Source: JAMHWF01 sp964371405 (lineage in GTDB: Bacteria > Pseudomonadota > Gammaproteobacteria > Burkholderiales > Burkholderiaceae_C). From it: a DNA stretch of 64,000 nt. The notes under the pieces were generated by a model that saw only the letters and a program-made list of their open reading frames with translations, was not told where the DNA came from and did not search any database. This document shows, piece by piece, positions 1 through 7,891 of this stretch (positions within the stretch are counted from its first letter, which is position 1; each line of letters opens with the position of its first letter). The DNA lies in NCBI GenBank assembly GCA_964371405.1, contig CAYJLV010000010.1, positions 42,706 through 106,705 of the forward strand, given 5' to 3'. A program made the position numbers and the translations under genes.

Positions 1-925
1 CATACTTTTCGGTTTCACTGCGAATGAACGCCGCGAACTGCGCCGGCGTGCCGGCCAGCGACACGATGCCGCCGTCGCGGAACGCCTGCTGCACCGCCGG
101 CGCCTGCAGCGCGCGATTGATCTCGGCGTTGAGCCGGTTCACCACGGCGTCGGGCGTGCCGGCGCGCGTCAGCACGCCGTTCCACGAATTCGATTCGAGC
201 GCCAGCCCCTGCTCGGCCAGCGTCGCGATGTCGGGTGCGAACCCGGAGCGCCGGGCTGTCGCCATGCCCAGCGCGACGAGCTTGCTGCTGCGCACATGGC
301 CGCGGAACTCGGGCCAGTTGCCGAACATCACGCTGACCTGCCCGCCCAGCAGGTCGTTGAGCGCCGGCGCCTGGCCCTTGTAGGGCACGTGGATCAGGTC
401 GACGCCGGCCTGCGCCGCCAGCATCGCGCCCGACAGGTGCGCCGAGGTGCCGTTGCCGAACGAGGCGTAGCTGAGCTGGCCGGGCGCCTTCTTCGCCGCC
501 GCCACGAACTCGGCCAGCGTCCGGAACCCGCTGGCCGGATGCGTGGCGAGCACATGTTCGCTCATGCCCATCAGCGCGACCGGGCGCAGGTCGCGCGCGG
601 CGTCGTAGGGCAGGTTCTTCACCAGCGTCTGGTTGACGCAGAAGCTGCCCGCAACGGTGACGACGGTGTGGCCGTCGGCCGGCGCCTTGGCCGCCATGTC
701 GACGCCGATCACGGTGCCGGCGCCGGGTTTGTTGTCGACCACCGCCGGCTGGCCCAGTGCCTTGCCCAGTTCGGTGGCGACGAGGCGCGTCACCACGTCC
801 GTCGTGCCGCCGGGCGGGAACGGCACGATCATGCGCAGCGGCCGTGTCGGCCAGTCGGCCTGCGCGTGCGCCCATCCCGGCAGCACCGAAGCGGCCAGGC
901 CCTGCAGCAGATGACGACGCTGCAT
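1..925 (-). CDS. Bug-family tripartite tricarboxylate transporter receptor, 3' end cut by window edge
   Basis: Periplasmic solute-binding protein of the Bug (BugT/TctC) family, which delivers small carboxylates or aromatic acids to TTT-type carriers or acts in sensing. The start is the ATG at 925-923, followed by a twin-arginine-like leader (QRRHLLQGLA) ending at AHAQA. The mature part has the family hallmarks: PFPPGGTTD near the N-terminus, NKPGAGTVIG, and SYASFGNGTSAHL with VPYKGQAPA in the middle. No stop is reached before base 1, so the last few residues are missing (family length is about 320-330). It starts 4 bases after the hpaE stop, so it is the distal gene of the hpa operon and probably binds a pathway-related acid. 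The ligand is unknown. No partner TctA/TctB is visible. Confidence 0.9.
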   Translation of the reverse strand, partial: MQRRHLLQGLAASVLPGWAHAQADWPTRPLRMIVPFPPGGTTDVVTRLVATELGKALGQPAVVDNKPGAGTVIGVDMAAKAPADGHTVVTVAGSFCVNQTLVKNLPYDAARDLRPVALMGMSEHVLATHPASGFRTLAEFVAAAKKAPGQLSYASFGNGTSAHLSGAMLAAQAGVDLIHVPYKGQAPALNDLLGGQVSVMFGNWPEFRGHVRSSKLVALGMATARRSGFAPDIATLAEQGLALESNSWNGVLTRAGTPDAVVNRLNAEINRALQAPAVQQAFRDGGIVSLAGTPAQFAAFIRSETEKY

Positions 926-929
926 GTCT

Positions 930-2387
930 TCAGGCTCCCCAGTGCGGAATGTGGTGCGAGCCCAGCGACACGCAGACGTTCTTCGGCTCGAGGAACACCT
1001 CGAAGCTCCAGGTGCCGCCCTCGCGCCCCGTGCCCGACGCCTTGGTCCCGCCGAAGGGCTGGCGCAGGTCGCGCACGTTCTGGCTGTTGACGAAGCACAT
1101 GCCCGCCTCGATCGCCGCGGCGACACGGTGCGCGCGGCCGAGGTTCTCGCTCCAGACATAGCTCGAGAGGCCGTAGTCGATGTCGTTGGCTTTGGCGATG
1201 GCGTCGGCCTCGTCGTCGAACGGGATCAGGCAGGCCACCGGCCCGAAGATCTCTTCCTGCGCGATCCGCATGCGGTTGTCGACGTCGGCGAACACCGTCG
1301 GCTGCACATAGTTGCCCTTGCGCAGCGCGGCCGGCAGATCGGGCGCGCCGAGCCCGCCGGCGAGCAGCGTCGCGCCCTCTTTCGGCCCGAGCTCGATGTA
1401 GCTGCGCACCTTGGCGAGGTGATCAACGCTGACCATCGGGCCGACGATCGTTTTCTCGTCGAGCGGGTCGCCCACCACGATGCGGCGTGCGCGCGCCGCG
1501 AAGCGCTCGGCGAAGGCCGCATAGATCGAGCGCTGCACCAGGATGCGCGAGCCGGCGGTGCAGCGCTCGCCGTTGTTCGAGAAGATCATGAACACGGCGG
1601 CGTCGAGCGCGCGATCGAGGTCGGCGTCGTCGAACACGACGAAGGGGCTCTTGCCGCCGAGCTCCATCGAAAACTTCTTCAGCCCGGCGCTGCGCACGAT
1701 GCGGTTGCCGGTCGCCGTCGATCCGGTGAACGAGATCGCGCGCACGTCGGGGTGCGCGACCAGCGGCTCGCCGGTCTCGGCGCCGTAGCCGTGCACGACG
1801 TTGAGCACGCCGCGCGGCACGCCGGCCTCGAGCGCCAGCTCGCCCAGGCGCGCCGCCGTCAGCGGCGACAGCTCGCTCATCTTGAGCACCGCCGTGTTGC
1901 CGAAGGCCAGGCACGGCGCCACCTTCCACGTCGCCGTCATGAACGGCACGTTCCACGGCGAGATCAGCGCGCACACGCCGACCGGGTGGAACAGCGTGTA
2001 GTTCAGGTGCGTCGGCGTCGGGTAGGTGTGGCCGTCGGTGCGGGTGCACATCTCGGCGAAGTAGCTGAAGTTGTCGGCCGCGCGCGGAATCAGCTGCTTG
2101 CCGGTCTGCGCGATCGGCTGGCCGGTGTCGCGCGTCTCGGTGCGCGCCAGCTCGGGGACGTGCTGCGCGATCAGCTCGCCGAGACGGCGCATCGTCTTCG
2201 CGCGCTCGGCGGCCGGCTTTCCGGCCCAGGCCGGGAACGCAGCCTTGGCGGCAGCGACCGCTGCATTGACTTCGTCGGCGCCGCCGCGCGCCACTTCGGC
2301 GAGCACTTCCTGCGTCGACGGGTCGACGGTCTCGAAGCGTTGACGGCTGTCGACGGCCTTGCCGTCGATCAGGTGCTGAACATGCAT
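930..2387 (-). CDS. hpaE: 5-carboxymethyl-2-hydroxymuconate semialdehyde dehydrogenase
   Basis: NAD-dependent aldehyde dehydrogenase (485 aa). In the homoprotocatechuate meta-cleavage pathway this enzyme oxidises 5-carboxymethyl-2-hydroxymuconate semialdehyde to the dicarboxylate in the cytosol. Visible catalytic residues are Asn146 (SPWNVPF), Glu242 (MELGGKSP) and Cys276 (NNGERCTAGSR). The cofactor motif SFTGSTATG lies at about 219-227. The full-length match to the HpaE/HpcC subgroup, rather than a generic ALDH, rests on overall similarity plus two FAH-type HpaG genes directly upstream and hpaR next to them. ATG at 2387 is preceded by a GGAGAG box. It sits 20 bases after hpaG2. The ring-cleavage dioxygenase (hpaD), hpaF, hpaH and hpaI are not in the window, presumably beyond base 1 or elsewhere. 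Confidence 0.9.
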   Translation of the reverse strand: MHVQHLIDGKAVDSRQRFETVDPSTQEVLAEVARGGADEVNAAVAAAKAAFPAWAGKPAAERAKTMRRLGELIAQHVPELARTETRDTGQPIAQTGKQLIPRAADNFSYFAEMCTRTDGHTYPTPTHLNYTLFHPVGVCALISPWNVPFMTATWKVAPCLAFGNTAVLKMSELSPLTAARLGELALEAGVPRGVLNVVHGYGAETGEPLVAHPDVRAISFTGSTATGNRIVRSAGLKKFSMELGGKSPFVVFDDADLDRALDAAVFMIFSNNGERCTAGSRILVQRSIYAAFAERFAARARRIVVGDPLDEKTIVGPMVSVDHLAKVRSYIELGPKEGATLLAGGLGAPDLPAALRKGNYVQPTVFADVDNRMRIAQEEIFGPVACLIPFDDEADAIAKANDIDYGLSSYVWSENLGRAHRVAAAIEAGMCFVNSQNVRDLRQPFGGTKASGTGREGGTWSFEVFLEPKNVCVSLGSHHIPHWGA

Positions 2388-2407
2388 CGTGGTGGCTCTC
2401 CGTTGAT

Positions 2408-3175
2408 TCAGGCGGCGCGGCCGAACACTGCGTCGTCGGCCAGCGTGTTGACGAGGCGGCCGATGCCGTCGATCTCGCAGACGACTTCGTCGCCCGGACG
2501 CACGTCGACGACGCCTTCGGGCGTGCCGGTGAGGATGACGTCGCCCGCGCCGAGCGTCATGAACGAGCTCAGGTACTCGATCAGCGCCGGCACGTCATGG
2601 ATCAGGTCGCGCGTGTTGCCCTGCTGCACGACGCGGCCGTTGACCGTGGTGCGCAGCGCGAGGTCCATCGGATCGGCCACGTCGTCACGGTCGACGAGCC
2701 ACGGGCCGATCGCGGTGCAGCCGTCGCGGTTCTTGGTGCGCAGGTTCGGTCGGTACCAGTTCTCGAGATAGTCGCGGATCGCGTAGTCGTTGGCCACGCT
2801 GTAGCCGGCGACGTGGCGCAATGCGTCGGCGCGCGTCACGTTGCGCGCCGGCACGCCGATCACGACGGCCAGCTCGCATTCGTAGTGCATGAACGCCGCG
2901 TCCGCCGGGCGCCGCGTCGCGCCGCGGTGGCCGATCAGCGCGTTCGGCCCCTTCAGGAAGACGAGCGGCTCAGCCTGCTGAGGCTGGAACGCGAGCTCCT
3001 TGGCATGGTCGGCGTAGTTCAGGCCGAGCGCGACGATGGTGCGCGGCTCGAACGGCGGCAGCCAGACGACGTCAGCCTCGCCGACGATGCGGCCGTCGGC
3101 CAGGCGCAGCCGGTCGTCGGCGGTCGCTGTCGCGTCGTGGATGGCGCCACCATAGGCGACTCGCGCGCGCTTCAT
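2408..3175 (-). CDS. hpaG2: HpaG-type isomerase/decarboxylase, C-terminal-domain gene
   Basis: Fumarylacetoacetate hydrolase (FAH) fold protein of 255 aa, corresponding to one half of the two-domain HpaG. HpaG decarboxylates 5-oxopent-3-ene-1,2,5-tricarboxylate and isomerises the 2-hydroxyhepta-2,4-diene-1,7-dioate product. Family signatures are VALGLNYADHAKE, the acidic metal-ligand segment FMHYECELAVVIG, and the C-terminal DVILTGTPEGV. The ATG at 3175 overlaps the stop of the upstream half-gene by 4 bases (ATGA), which implies translational coupling. The frame stays open far upstream, but the coding signal starts at KRARVAYGG, so the longer reading was not used. In enterobacteria both halves are one about 430-residue chain. 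Here they are separate genes. Confidence 0.88.
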   Translation of the reverse strand: MKRARVAYGGAIHDATATADDRLRLADGRIVGEADVVWLPPFEPRTIVALGLNYADHAKELAFQPQQAEPLVFLKGPNALIGHRGATRRPADAAFMHYECELAVVIGVPARNVTRADALRHVAGYSVANDYAIRDYLENWYRPNLRTKNRDGCTAIGPWLVDRDDVADPMDLALRTTVNGRVVQQGNTRDLIHDVPALIEYLSSFMTLGAGDVILTGTPEGVVDVRPGDEVVCEIDGIGRLVNTLADDAVFGRAA

Positions 3176-3933
3176 GCGGCCCCTCCCGTCGCCAGCTCGG
3201 CCTCGGCGACGAGCGCGTTCTCCAGCCGGCCGAGCCCGTCGATCTCGATCGCGACCTGCTGGCCGGCGCGCGCGCGCGGTGCGCCCTCGGGCACGCCGGT
3301 CAGCAGCACGTCGCCCGGCACGAGCGTCATGAACTCGGTGACGTCGGCCAGCAGCTGCGCGATCGGGCGGATCAGTTCCGCCGTCGTGGCGCGCTGGCGC
3401 AGTTCGCCGTCGACAAAGACGCGCAACTCGAGCGCGCCGGGGTCGGCCACGAGGCGCCGCGCCGTCACCCAGGGCCCGATCGGAAGGAAGCCGTCGCGAC
3501 ACTTGTGGCGGATCGAAGGGCGGTAGAACTCGGCGTGCGGCACGCTCACGTCGTTGGCAATGGTGTAGCCGGCGACGTGGTCGAGCGCGTCGCCCACGCC
3601 GACGCGGCACGCCGTGCGCCCGATCACGACGGCGAGCGATGCCCCCATCTCCAGCTCGTCGATGCCGGCAGGCACCGGGATCGGCGCAGCATGGCCGACC
3701 CAGGTGTTGGCCGGCTTGATGTAGAGCACGGGCGCGCGCGGCGGCGCCTTGTACGGAGCCTGGTGCACCGCATCGCCGAGCGCGGCCAGCGCGCCGCGGT
3801 AGTTGAGCAGCGTGCCGTAGACGGTGCGCGTCGCGGCCGGCTCGTAGGCGGCGTGCGCGCCGGCCGGCGGCGGCGCCGCGTCGAGCGGGGCGCGGCCGTG
3901 CAGGCGGATCAGTGATCGGTCGATGGTCAGCAT
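3172..3933 (-). CDS. hpaG1: HpaG-type isomerase/decarboxylase, N-terminal-domain gene
   Basis: FAH-fold protein of 253 aa, the other half of the HpaG pair. It has the family metal-site region (IDELEMGASLAVVIG at about 90-104), YTIANDVSVPHAEFYRPSIR, and DVLLTGVPEGAPR near the C-terminus. It begins at ATG 3933 and ends in a 4-base overlap with hpaG2, so the two chains are probably made at equal levels and may assemble together. It is the first gene of the minus-strand hpa operon (hpaG1-hpaG2-hpaE-bug) and is divergent from hpaR. The perfect palindrome at 3974-3993 lies 41 bases upstream of its start, where a MarR-type repressor would block transcription. Which half carries which activity cannot be read from sequence. 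Confidence 0.88.
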   Translation of the reverse strand: MLTIDRSLIRLHGRAPLDAAPPPAGAHAAYEPAATRTVYGTLLNYRGALAALGDAVHQAPYKAPPRAPVLYIKPANTWVGHAAPIPVPAGIDELEMGASLAVVIGRTACRVGVGDALDHVAGYTIANDVSVPHAEFYRPSIRHKCRDGFLPIGPWVTARRLVADPGALELRVFVDGELRQRATTAELIRPIAQLLADVTEFMTLVPGDVLLTGVPEGAPRARAGQQVAIEIDGLGRLENALVAEAELATGGAA

Positions 3934-3973
3934 CGGTCGGGTCGGGTTTGGCCGGGGGCCCCGGCGCGGTCAG

Positions 3974-3993
3974 AACGTTAACATGCTAACGTT
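3974..3993. promoter_or_regulatory. Candidate HpaR operator (perfect 7-bp inverted repeat)
   Basis: AACGTTA (3974-3980), a 6-base spacer centred on CATG, and TAACGTT (3987-3993) form a perfect inverted repeat. It lies in the 82-base gap between the divergent hpaG1 and hpaR starts. An AT-rich palindrome of this size inside a very GC-rich intergenic region, next to a MarR-family gene, is what an autoregulatory HpaR site would look like. Binding is inferred, not shown. Confidence 0.7.
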
Positions 3994-4015
3994 TTTTCGC
4001 AACCCTGTCGCCACC

Positions 4016-4543
4016 ATGTCCGACCATCGCCCTGCGGATCGAGCGCGCGCACTGCGCAAGCCGCGCCATCGCAACGTGCCGCTGCTGATGCTGCAGGCGC
4101 GCGAAGCCGTCATCGCGCACTTCCGCCCGCTGCTCAACCATGCCGGCGTCACCGAGCAGCAGTGGCGCGTGCTGCGCGCCCTCGCCGACCACGGCGCGCT
4201 CGAGCCGCGCCAGCTCTGCGAGCTGTGCACGCTGCTCGCGCCGAGCCTGACCGGCGTGCTCGCGCGCATGGAGGAAACCGGGCTGGTCACGCGCGAACGC
4301 GTCGCCGCCGACCAGCGCCGCGTGCTGGTCGCGCTGACGCCGCGCGCCGCCGAGCTGATCCGCGACCTCGCGCCCTACGTCGAAGCGCAGTACCGGTCGA
4401 TCGAGCGCGTGCTGGGCCCCGTGCTGTACGACGACCTGCTGCGCGTGCTCGACGCCGTCAACGAGCAACTCGCCACGCCGGCGCCGCTGGTCGCGCTGCC
4501 GGCCACGCACGCGCCGCGCAAGCGCCCGCGCGCGGCGCGCTGA
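4016..4543 (+). CDS. hpaR: MarR-family repressor of homoprotocatechuate degradation
   Basis: Winged-helix MarR-family regulator of 175 aa. The region RNVPLLMLQAREAVIAHFRP followed by LNHAGVTEQQWRVLRAL is characteristic of HpaR-type regulators. Then come LCELCTLLAPSLTGVLARMEETG (recognition helix) and RERVAADQRRVLVALT (wing). HpaR normally represses the hpa meta-cleavage operon and is released by pathway intermediates. The start is taken at ATG 4016. An earlier in-frame ATG at 3983 lies inside the operator palindrome and an even earlier one at 3923 overlaps hpaG1, so both are unlikely. The ribosome-binding site is weak. It is divergent from hpaG1 with the palindrome between them, consistent with repression of both directions. 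Confidence 0.88.
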   Translation: MSDHRPADRARALRKPRHRNVPLLMLQAREAVIAHFRPLLNHAGVTEQQWRVLRALADHGALEPRQLCELCTLLAPSLTGVLARMEETGLVTRERVAADQRRVLVALTPRAAELIRDLAPYVEAQYRSIERVLGPVLYDDLLRVLDAVNEQLATPAPLVALPATHAPRKRPRAAR

Positions 4544-4730
4544 GCCCTATCGCAGGCATTGGTTTTTCTGTTGTCCGCCTAGGGGTTGCATCGGATCGGC
4601 GCGGCACGACGCCGGGCGTACACTGCGGCGCGCCGGGAGTGTGAAGCCGGCCCCGCAGCCATAACGAAAACCAAGCGCGGGGGTGTCTCGCGGCAGTGCT
4701 CAGTCGAGGCCAACCAGTGGAGAACCAGAG

Positions 4731-5960
4731 ATGACCAGCAGAAGACATTTCATCGGACAGACGGCGGCCGTGGCCGGCAGCACGGCCTTGCTCGGCGCCC
4801 CAGCGATCCTGCGCGCGCAGGCCCTGCCCGACAAGATCCGGATCGGCTATTCGAGCTCGAAGACGGGCCCGAATGCGGGCGGCGTCGCCACGCAGGTCAC
4901 GCCGAACTACACGATGTGGGTCAAGGAAGTGAACGCCGCCGGCGGCATCTCCGTCAAGGGCAAGAAACTGCCGATCGAGATCGTCGAGTACGACGACCGC
5001 TCCTCCTCCGAGGAAGCGGTGCGCGCCTACGAGCGCCTGGCGACGCAGGACAAGGTCGACTTCGTCCTCGCGCCGTGGTCCACCGGCATCAACCTGGCCG
5101 TCGCGCCGACGCTCAACAAGTACAACTTGCCGCACCTGGCGGTGGCCTCGATCACCGACATGGCACCGCAGCTCGCCAAGCGCTGGGGCAACGCCTTCTT
5201 CTGCCTCGGCGGCGGCACGATGTACGGCGAGGCGCTGATCGACATCCTCGAGGTGCAGCGCAAGGCCGGCCTGATCGGCAGCAACATCGCGATGGTCAAC
5301 ATCGCCGACGCTTTCGGCGTCGACCTGTCGGGCGGCGCGCGCAAGGCGATCGCCAAGCACGGCTTCAAGCTCGTCTACGACAAGAGCTATCCCGTAGGCA
5401 CGCAGGACATGTCGCCGTTGATCAACGAGGCCAAGGCGCTGAGCCCCGACGCCTTCGTCGCGTTCTCGTACCCGCCCGACACGATCGCGATCACGGAGCA
5501 GGCGCGCGTCTCCGCGTTCAACCCGAAAGTGTTCTTCGTCGGCGTCGGCTCCGCGTTCCCGCTGTTCAAGAAGCGCTTCGGCGCCAACATCGACGGCATC
5601 ATGGGCACGGGCGGCGTGCACGCCGACGGCGCGCCGTTCCAGTCCTACTTCAAGAAGCACGTCGAGATGACGGGCCAGGAGCCCGACCGCTGGGGCAGCC
5701 CGGTAACGTACGCGGCGCTGCAGATCCTGCAGCAGTCGATCGAGCGCGCCGGCACGCTCGACCGCGCCGCCGTCATCGAGCAGATCAAGAAGGGCAGCTT
5801 CGAGACGGTCAACGGCACGATGAAGTTCACCGACCAGCAGTGGAACGACCTGTGGCTGGTCGGCCAGTGGCAGAACGGCGAGTTCCACGGCGTCGCACCA
5901 GGGAGCAAGACCGGCGCCAAGAAGGTGCTGCTGCCCAAGCCCGCGTGGAAAGCCGCCTGA
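4731..5960 (+). CDS. Liv-type ABC transporter substrate-binding protein (cluster 1)
   Basis: Periplasmic binding protein of the branched-chain amino acid / amide / aromatic acid family (409 aa). The leader has a twin-arginine look (TSRRHFIGQTAAVAG) and ends at ILRAQA. The mature chain starts DKIRIGYSSSKTGPNA, typical of Peripla_BP_6 proteins. It continues with RSSSEEAVRAYERLATQDKV and the ligand-lobe segment IMGTGGVHADGAPF. The ATG at 4731 follows an AGAACCAGAG purine stretch. It is first in an operon with livH, livM, livG and livF. Proximity to hpa genes suggests an aromatic acid such as 4-hydroxyphenylacetate as ligand, but nothing in the sequence proves it. Confidence 0.9.
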   Translation: MTSRRHFIGQTAAVAGSTALLGAPAILRAQALPDKIRIGYSSSKTGPNAGGVATQVTPNYTMWVKEVNAAGGISVKGKKLPIEIVEYDDRSSSEEAVRAYERLATQDKVDFVLAPWSTGINLAVAPTLNKYNLPHLAVASITDMAPQLAKRWGNAFFCLGGGTMYGEALIDILEVQRKAGLIGSNIAMVNIADAFGVDLSGGARKAIAKHGFKLVYDKSYPVGTQDMSPLINEAKALSPDAFVAFSYPPDTIAITEQARVSAFNPKVFFVGVGSAFPLFKKRFGANIDGIMGTGGVHADGAPFQSYFKKHVEMTGQEPDRWGSPVTYAALQILQQSIERAGTLDRAAVIEQIKKGSFETVNGTMKFTDQQWNDLWLVGQWQNGEFHGVAPGSKTGAKKVLLPKPAWKAA

Positions 5961-5988
5961 GGCCCGAGCGCCTCAGCCGCTGAAGTCC

Positions 5989-6005
5989 GGGCCCCGGCGG
6001 GGCCC
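5989..6005 (+). terminator. GC-rich hairpin between binding protein and permease genes
   Basis: GGGCCCC (5989-5995), a 3-base loop and GGGGCCC (5999-6005) form a perfect 7-bp stem without a T-tract. In binding-protein-first ABC operons such hairpins often stabilise the upstream message or attenuate read-through, giving more binding protein than permease. Function is inferred from position only. Confidence 0.35.
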
Positions 6006-6059
6006 GCCCTCACTCCCGGCCGGCGCCCGCGCATCGTGGCGCCGGCCCCGCGCTGTCAC

Positions 6060-6938
6060 ATGCAACTCCTGTTCGAATTGCTGCTGTTCGGGCTCACGCT
6101 CGGCAGCTTGTACGCCATGATGTCGATGGGGCTGACGCTGCAGTACGGCGTCGCGCGCATCATGAACCTCGCCTACGGCGAGTTGCTGATCGCGATGGCG
6201 TTCGGCTCCTACGCCCTGTTCACGCACCTGCAGCTCAACCCGCTGGTCTCGCTGGCGCTGTCGCTGCCGCTGGGCTTTGCCGTCAGCTGGCTGGTCTATC
6301 AGCTGCTGCTGTCGCCGCTGGTCAGGCGCACCCAGGCCGGCCCCGCGCTCGAGGTCGACAGCATGCTCGCCACCTTCGGCCTGCTGTTCGTGATCCAGGG
6401 CGTGATGCTGGTGCTGTTCGGCGGCGGCTACCACAGCTACTCCTACGCCGCCGAGGCCGTCGTCCTGTTCGGCTCGCGCATCGCCGCAAACCGGCTGCTC
6501 GTGCTGGCCTTCGCGATCCTGATCGGCGCCGCGCTGTACCTGTTCCTCACACGCACGCGCGCCGGCGCCGCGGTGCGCGCCGTTGCGACGGCGCCCAACA
6601 ATGCGCCGCTGGTCGGCATCGACGTGCGCGCCGTCTCGGCCGCCACCTTCGCCGCCGGCGGCGCGCTGGTCGCGGCGTCGGGCGTGCTGGTCAGCATGTT
6701 CCTGACATTCAGCGCGTCGATGGGCGTCATCTTCACGATGAAGGCGCTGATCGTCGTCATCATGGGCGGCGTCGGCAACGTGATCGGCTGCATCATCGCC
6801 GGGCTGCTGCTCGGCATGTCGGAGACGATCGTCGCGCGCCTGCTCGACCCGGGGCTGACGCTGGCCGTCAACTATCTGCTGTTCCTCGCCGTGCTGCTGT
6901 GGAAGCCGGCCGGCCTGTTCGGACGCCCGACGCGATGA
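6060..6938 (+). CDS. livH: Liv-type ABC transporter permease LivH (cluster 1)
   Basis: Inner-membrane permease of 292 aa with about eight hydrophobic segments. Family marks are GSLYAMMSMGLTLQYGVARIMNLAYGE at the N-terminus, RAVATAPNNAPLVGIDV in the cytoplasmic coupling loop, and TMKALIVVIMGGVGNVIGCIIAG towards the C-terminus. The start is taken at ATG 6060 (QLLFELLLFG), which matches the usual LivH N-terminus. An upstream in-frame alternative at 6036 would add eight non-hydrophobic residues. It overlaps livM by 4 bases (ATGA), so translation is coupled. It pairs with LivM to form the channel. Confidence 0.9.
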   Translation: MQLLFELLLFGLTLGSLYAMMSMGLTLQYGVARIMNLAYGELLIAMAFGSYALFTHLQLNPLVSLALSLPLGFAVSWLVYQLLLSPLVRRTQAGPALEVDSMLATFGLLFVIQGVMLVLFGGGYHSYSYAAEAVVLFGSRIAANRLLVLAFAILIGAALYLFLTRTRAGAAVRAVATAPNNAPLVGIDVRAVSAATFAAGGALVAASGVLVSMFLTFSASMGVIFTMKALIVVIMGGVGNVIGCIIAGLLLGMSETIVARLLDPGLTLAVNYLLFLAVLLWKPAGLFGRPTR

Positions 6939-7891
6939 AGCTGCCCTGCCCCCGCTCGCTCATCGCGACCTTCGTCGTCATCGCCGTCGCCGCCACGCTG
7001 CCGCTGGCCAGCGCCAACGACTACGTGCTCGGCCTCTCGATCAACCTCGTGCAGTACACGCTGATGGCCACCGCCTGGGCGCTGTTCTCCGGGCCGACGC
7101 GCTACGTGTCGCTCGCCTCCGTGGCGTTCTACGGCATCGGCGCCTACGCCGTCGCCGTGCTCGGCGACAAGTTGCCGATGCCCGTCGTGTTCGCCGTCGC
7201 CGTCGGCGTCGGCGCGCTGCTCGCGCTGCTCGTCGGGCTGGCGACGCTGCGCCTGTCGGGCATCTATTTCGTGATCTTCACCTTCGGCCTGGCCGAGCTG
7301 GTGCGCCAGCTCGTCACCTGGTACGAGGTCAACATCACCAAGACGATCGGCCGCTACGTCTTCCTCGACATCACGCCGCGCCAGATCTACTGGGAGCTGC
7401 TGGTGCTGCTGGCGGCGCTGTTCGCCTTCAGCTGGTGGGTCAAGCGCTCGCGCCTGGGCCTGGCGCTGCAGGTGATCGGCGAAGACGAGACCGTGGCGCG
7501 CCACGTCGCGATCGACGTCACGCGCGCCAAGCTCGTGCTGTTCGTCGCCAGCTCGGCCTTCATCACGCTGACGGGCGCGATCATGGCGCCGCGCTGGACC
7601 TACATCGACCCGGCGATCTCGTTCAACGCCGTGATCTCGTTCCAGGTCGTCATCATGGCGCTGCTCGGCGGCGCCGGCAGCCTGTTCGGCCCGGTCGCCG
7701 GCGCAATCCCGATGACGCTGCTGTTCGAGTTCCTGTCCGCCAACTTCCCGAACTACTTTTCGATCCTGCTCGGCGTCGCGTTCATGGTGATCGTCTATTT
7801 CGTTCCCGACGGCGTCGCTGCGTGGGCGTCGCGGCGACTGCAGCGCAACAAGGCGGCGCCCCCGGCCGCCGCCGCGGAGGTGCGCACATGA
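6935..7891 (+). CDS. livM: Liv-type ABC transporter permease LivM (cluster 1)
   Basis: Second permease subunit (318 aa), highly hydrophobic. It shows the LivM landmarks ATAWALFSGPTRYVSLASVAFYGIGAYAVAV, RLSGIYFVIFTFGLAEL, and the coupling loop LALQVIGEDETVARHVAIDV followed by ISFQVVIMALLGGAGSLFGPVAGA. ATG at 6935 overlaps the livH stop, and the gene ends in an ATGA overlap with livG. The frame is open slightly further upstream, but those residues lie inside livH. The Lys-, Pro- and Ala-rich tail after the last membrane helix is cytoplasmic. Confidence 0.9.
   Translation: MKLPCPRSLIATFVVIAVAATLPLASANDYVLGLSINLVQYTLMATAWALFSGPTRYVSLASVAFYGIGAYAVAVLGDKLPMPVVFAVAVGVGALLALLVGLATLRLSGIYFVIFTFGLAELVRQLVTWYEVNITKTIGRYVFLDITPRQIYWELLVLLAALFAFSWWVKRSRLGLALQVIGEDETVARHVAIDVTRAKLVLFVASSAFITLTGAIMAPRWTYIDPAISFNAVISFQVVIMALLGGAGSLFGPVAGAIPMTLLFEFLSANFPNYFSILLGVAFMVIVYFVPDGVAAWASRRLQRNKAAPPAAAAEVRT

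Noticed and set aside
924..2771. 615-aa open frame on the plus strand
   Set aside because: Antisense to hpaE and hpaG2, Arg/His/Ala-rich with no domain. Such shadows are expected in very GC-rich DNA.
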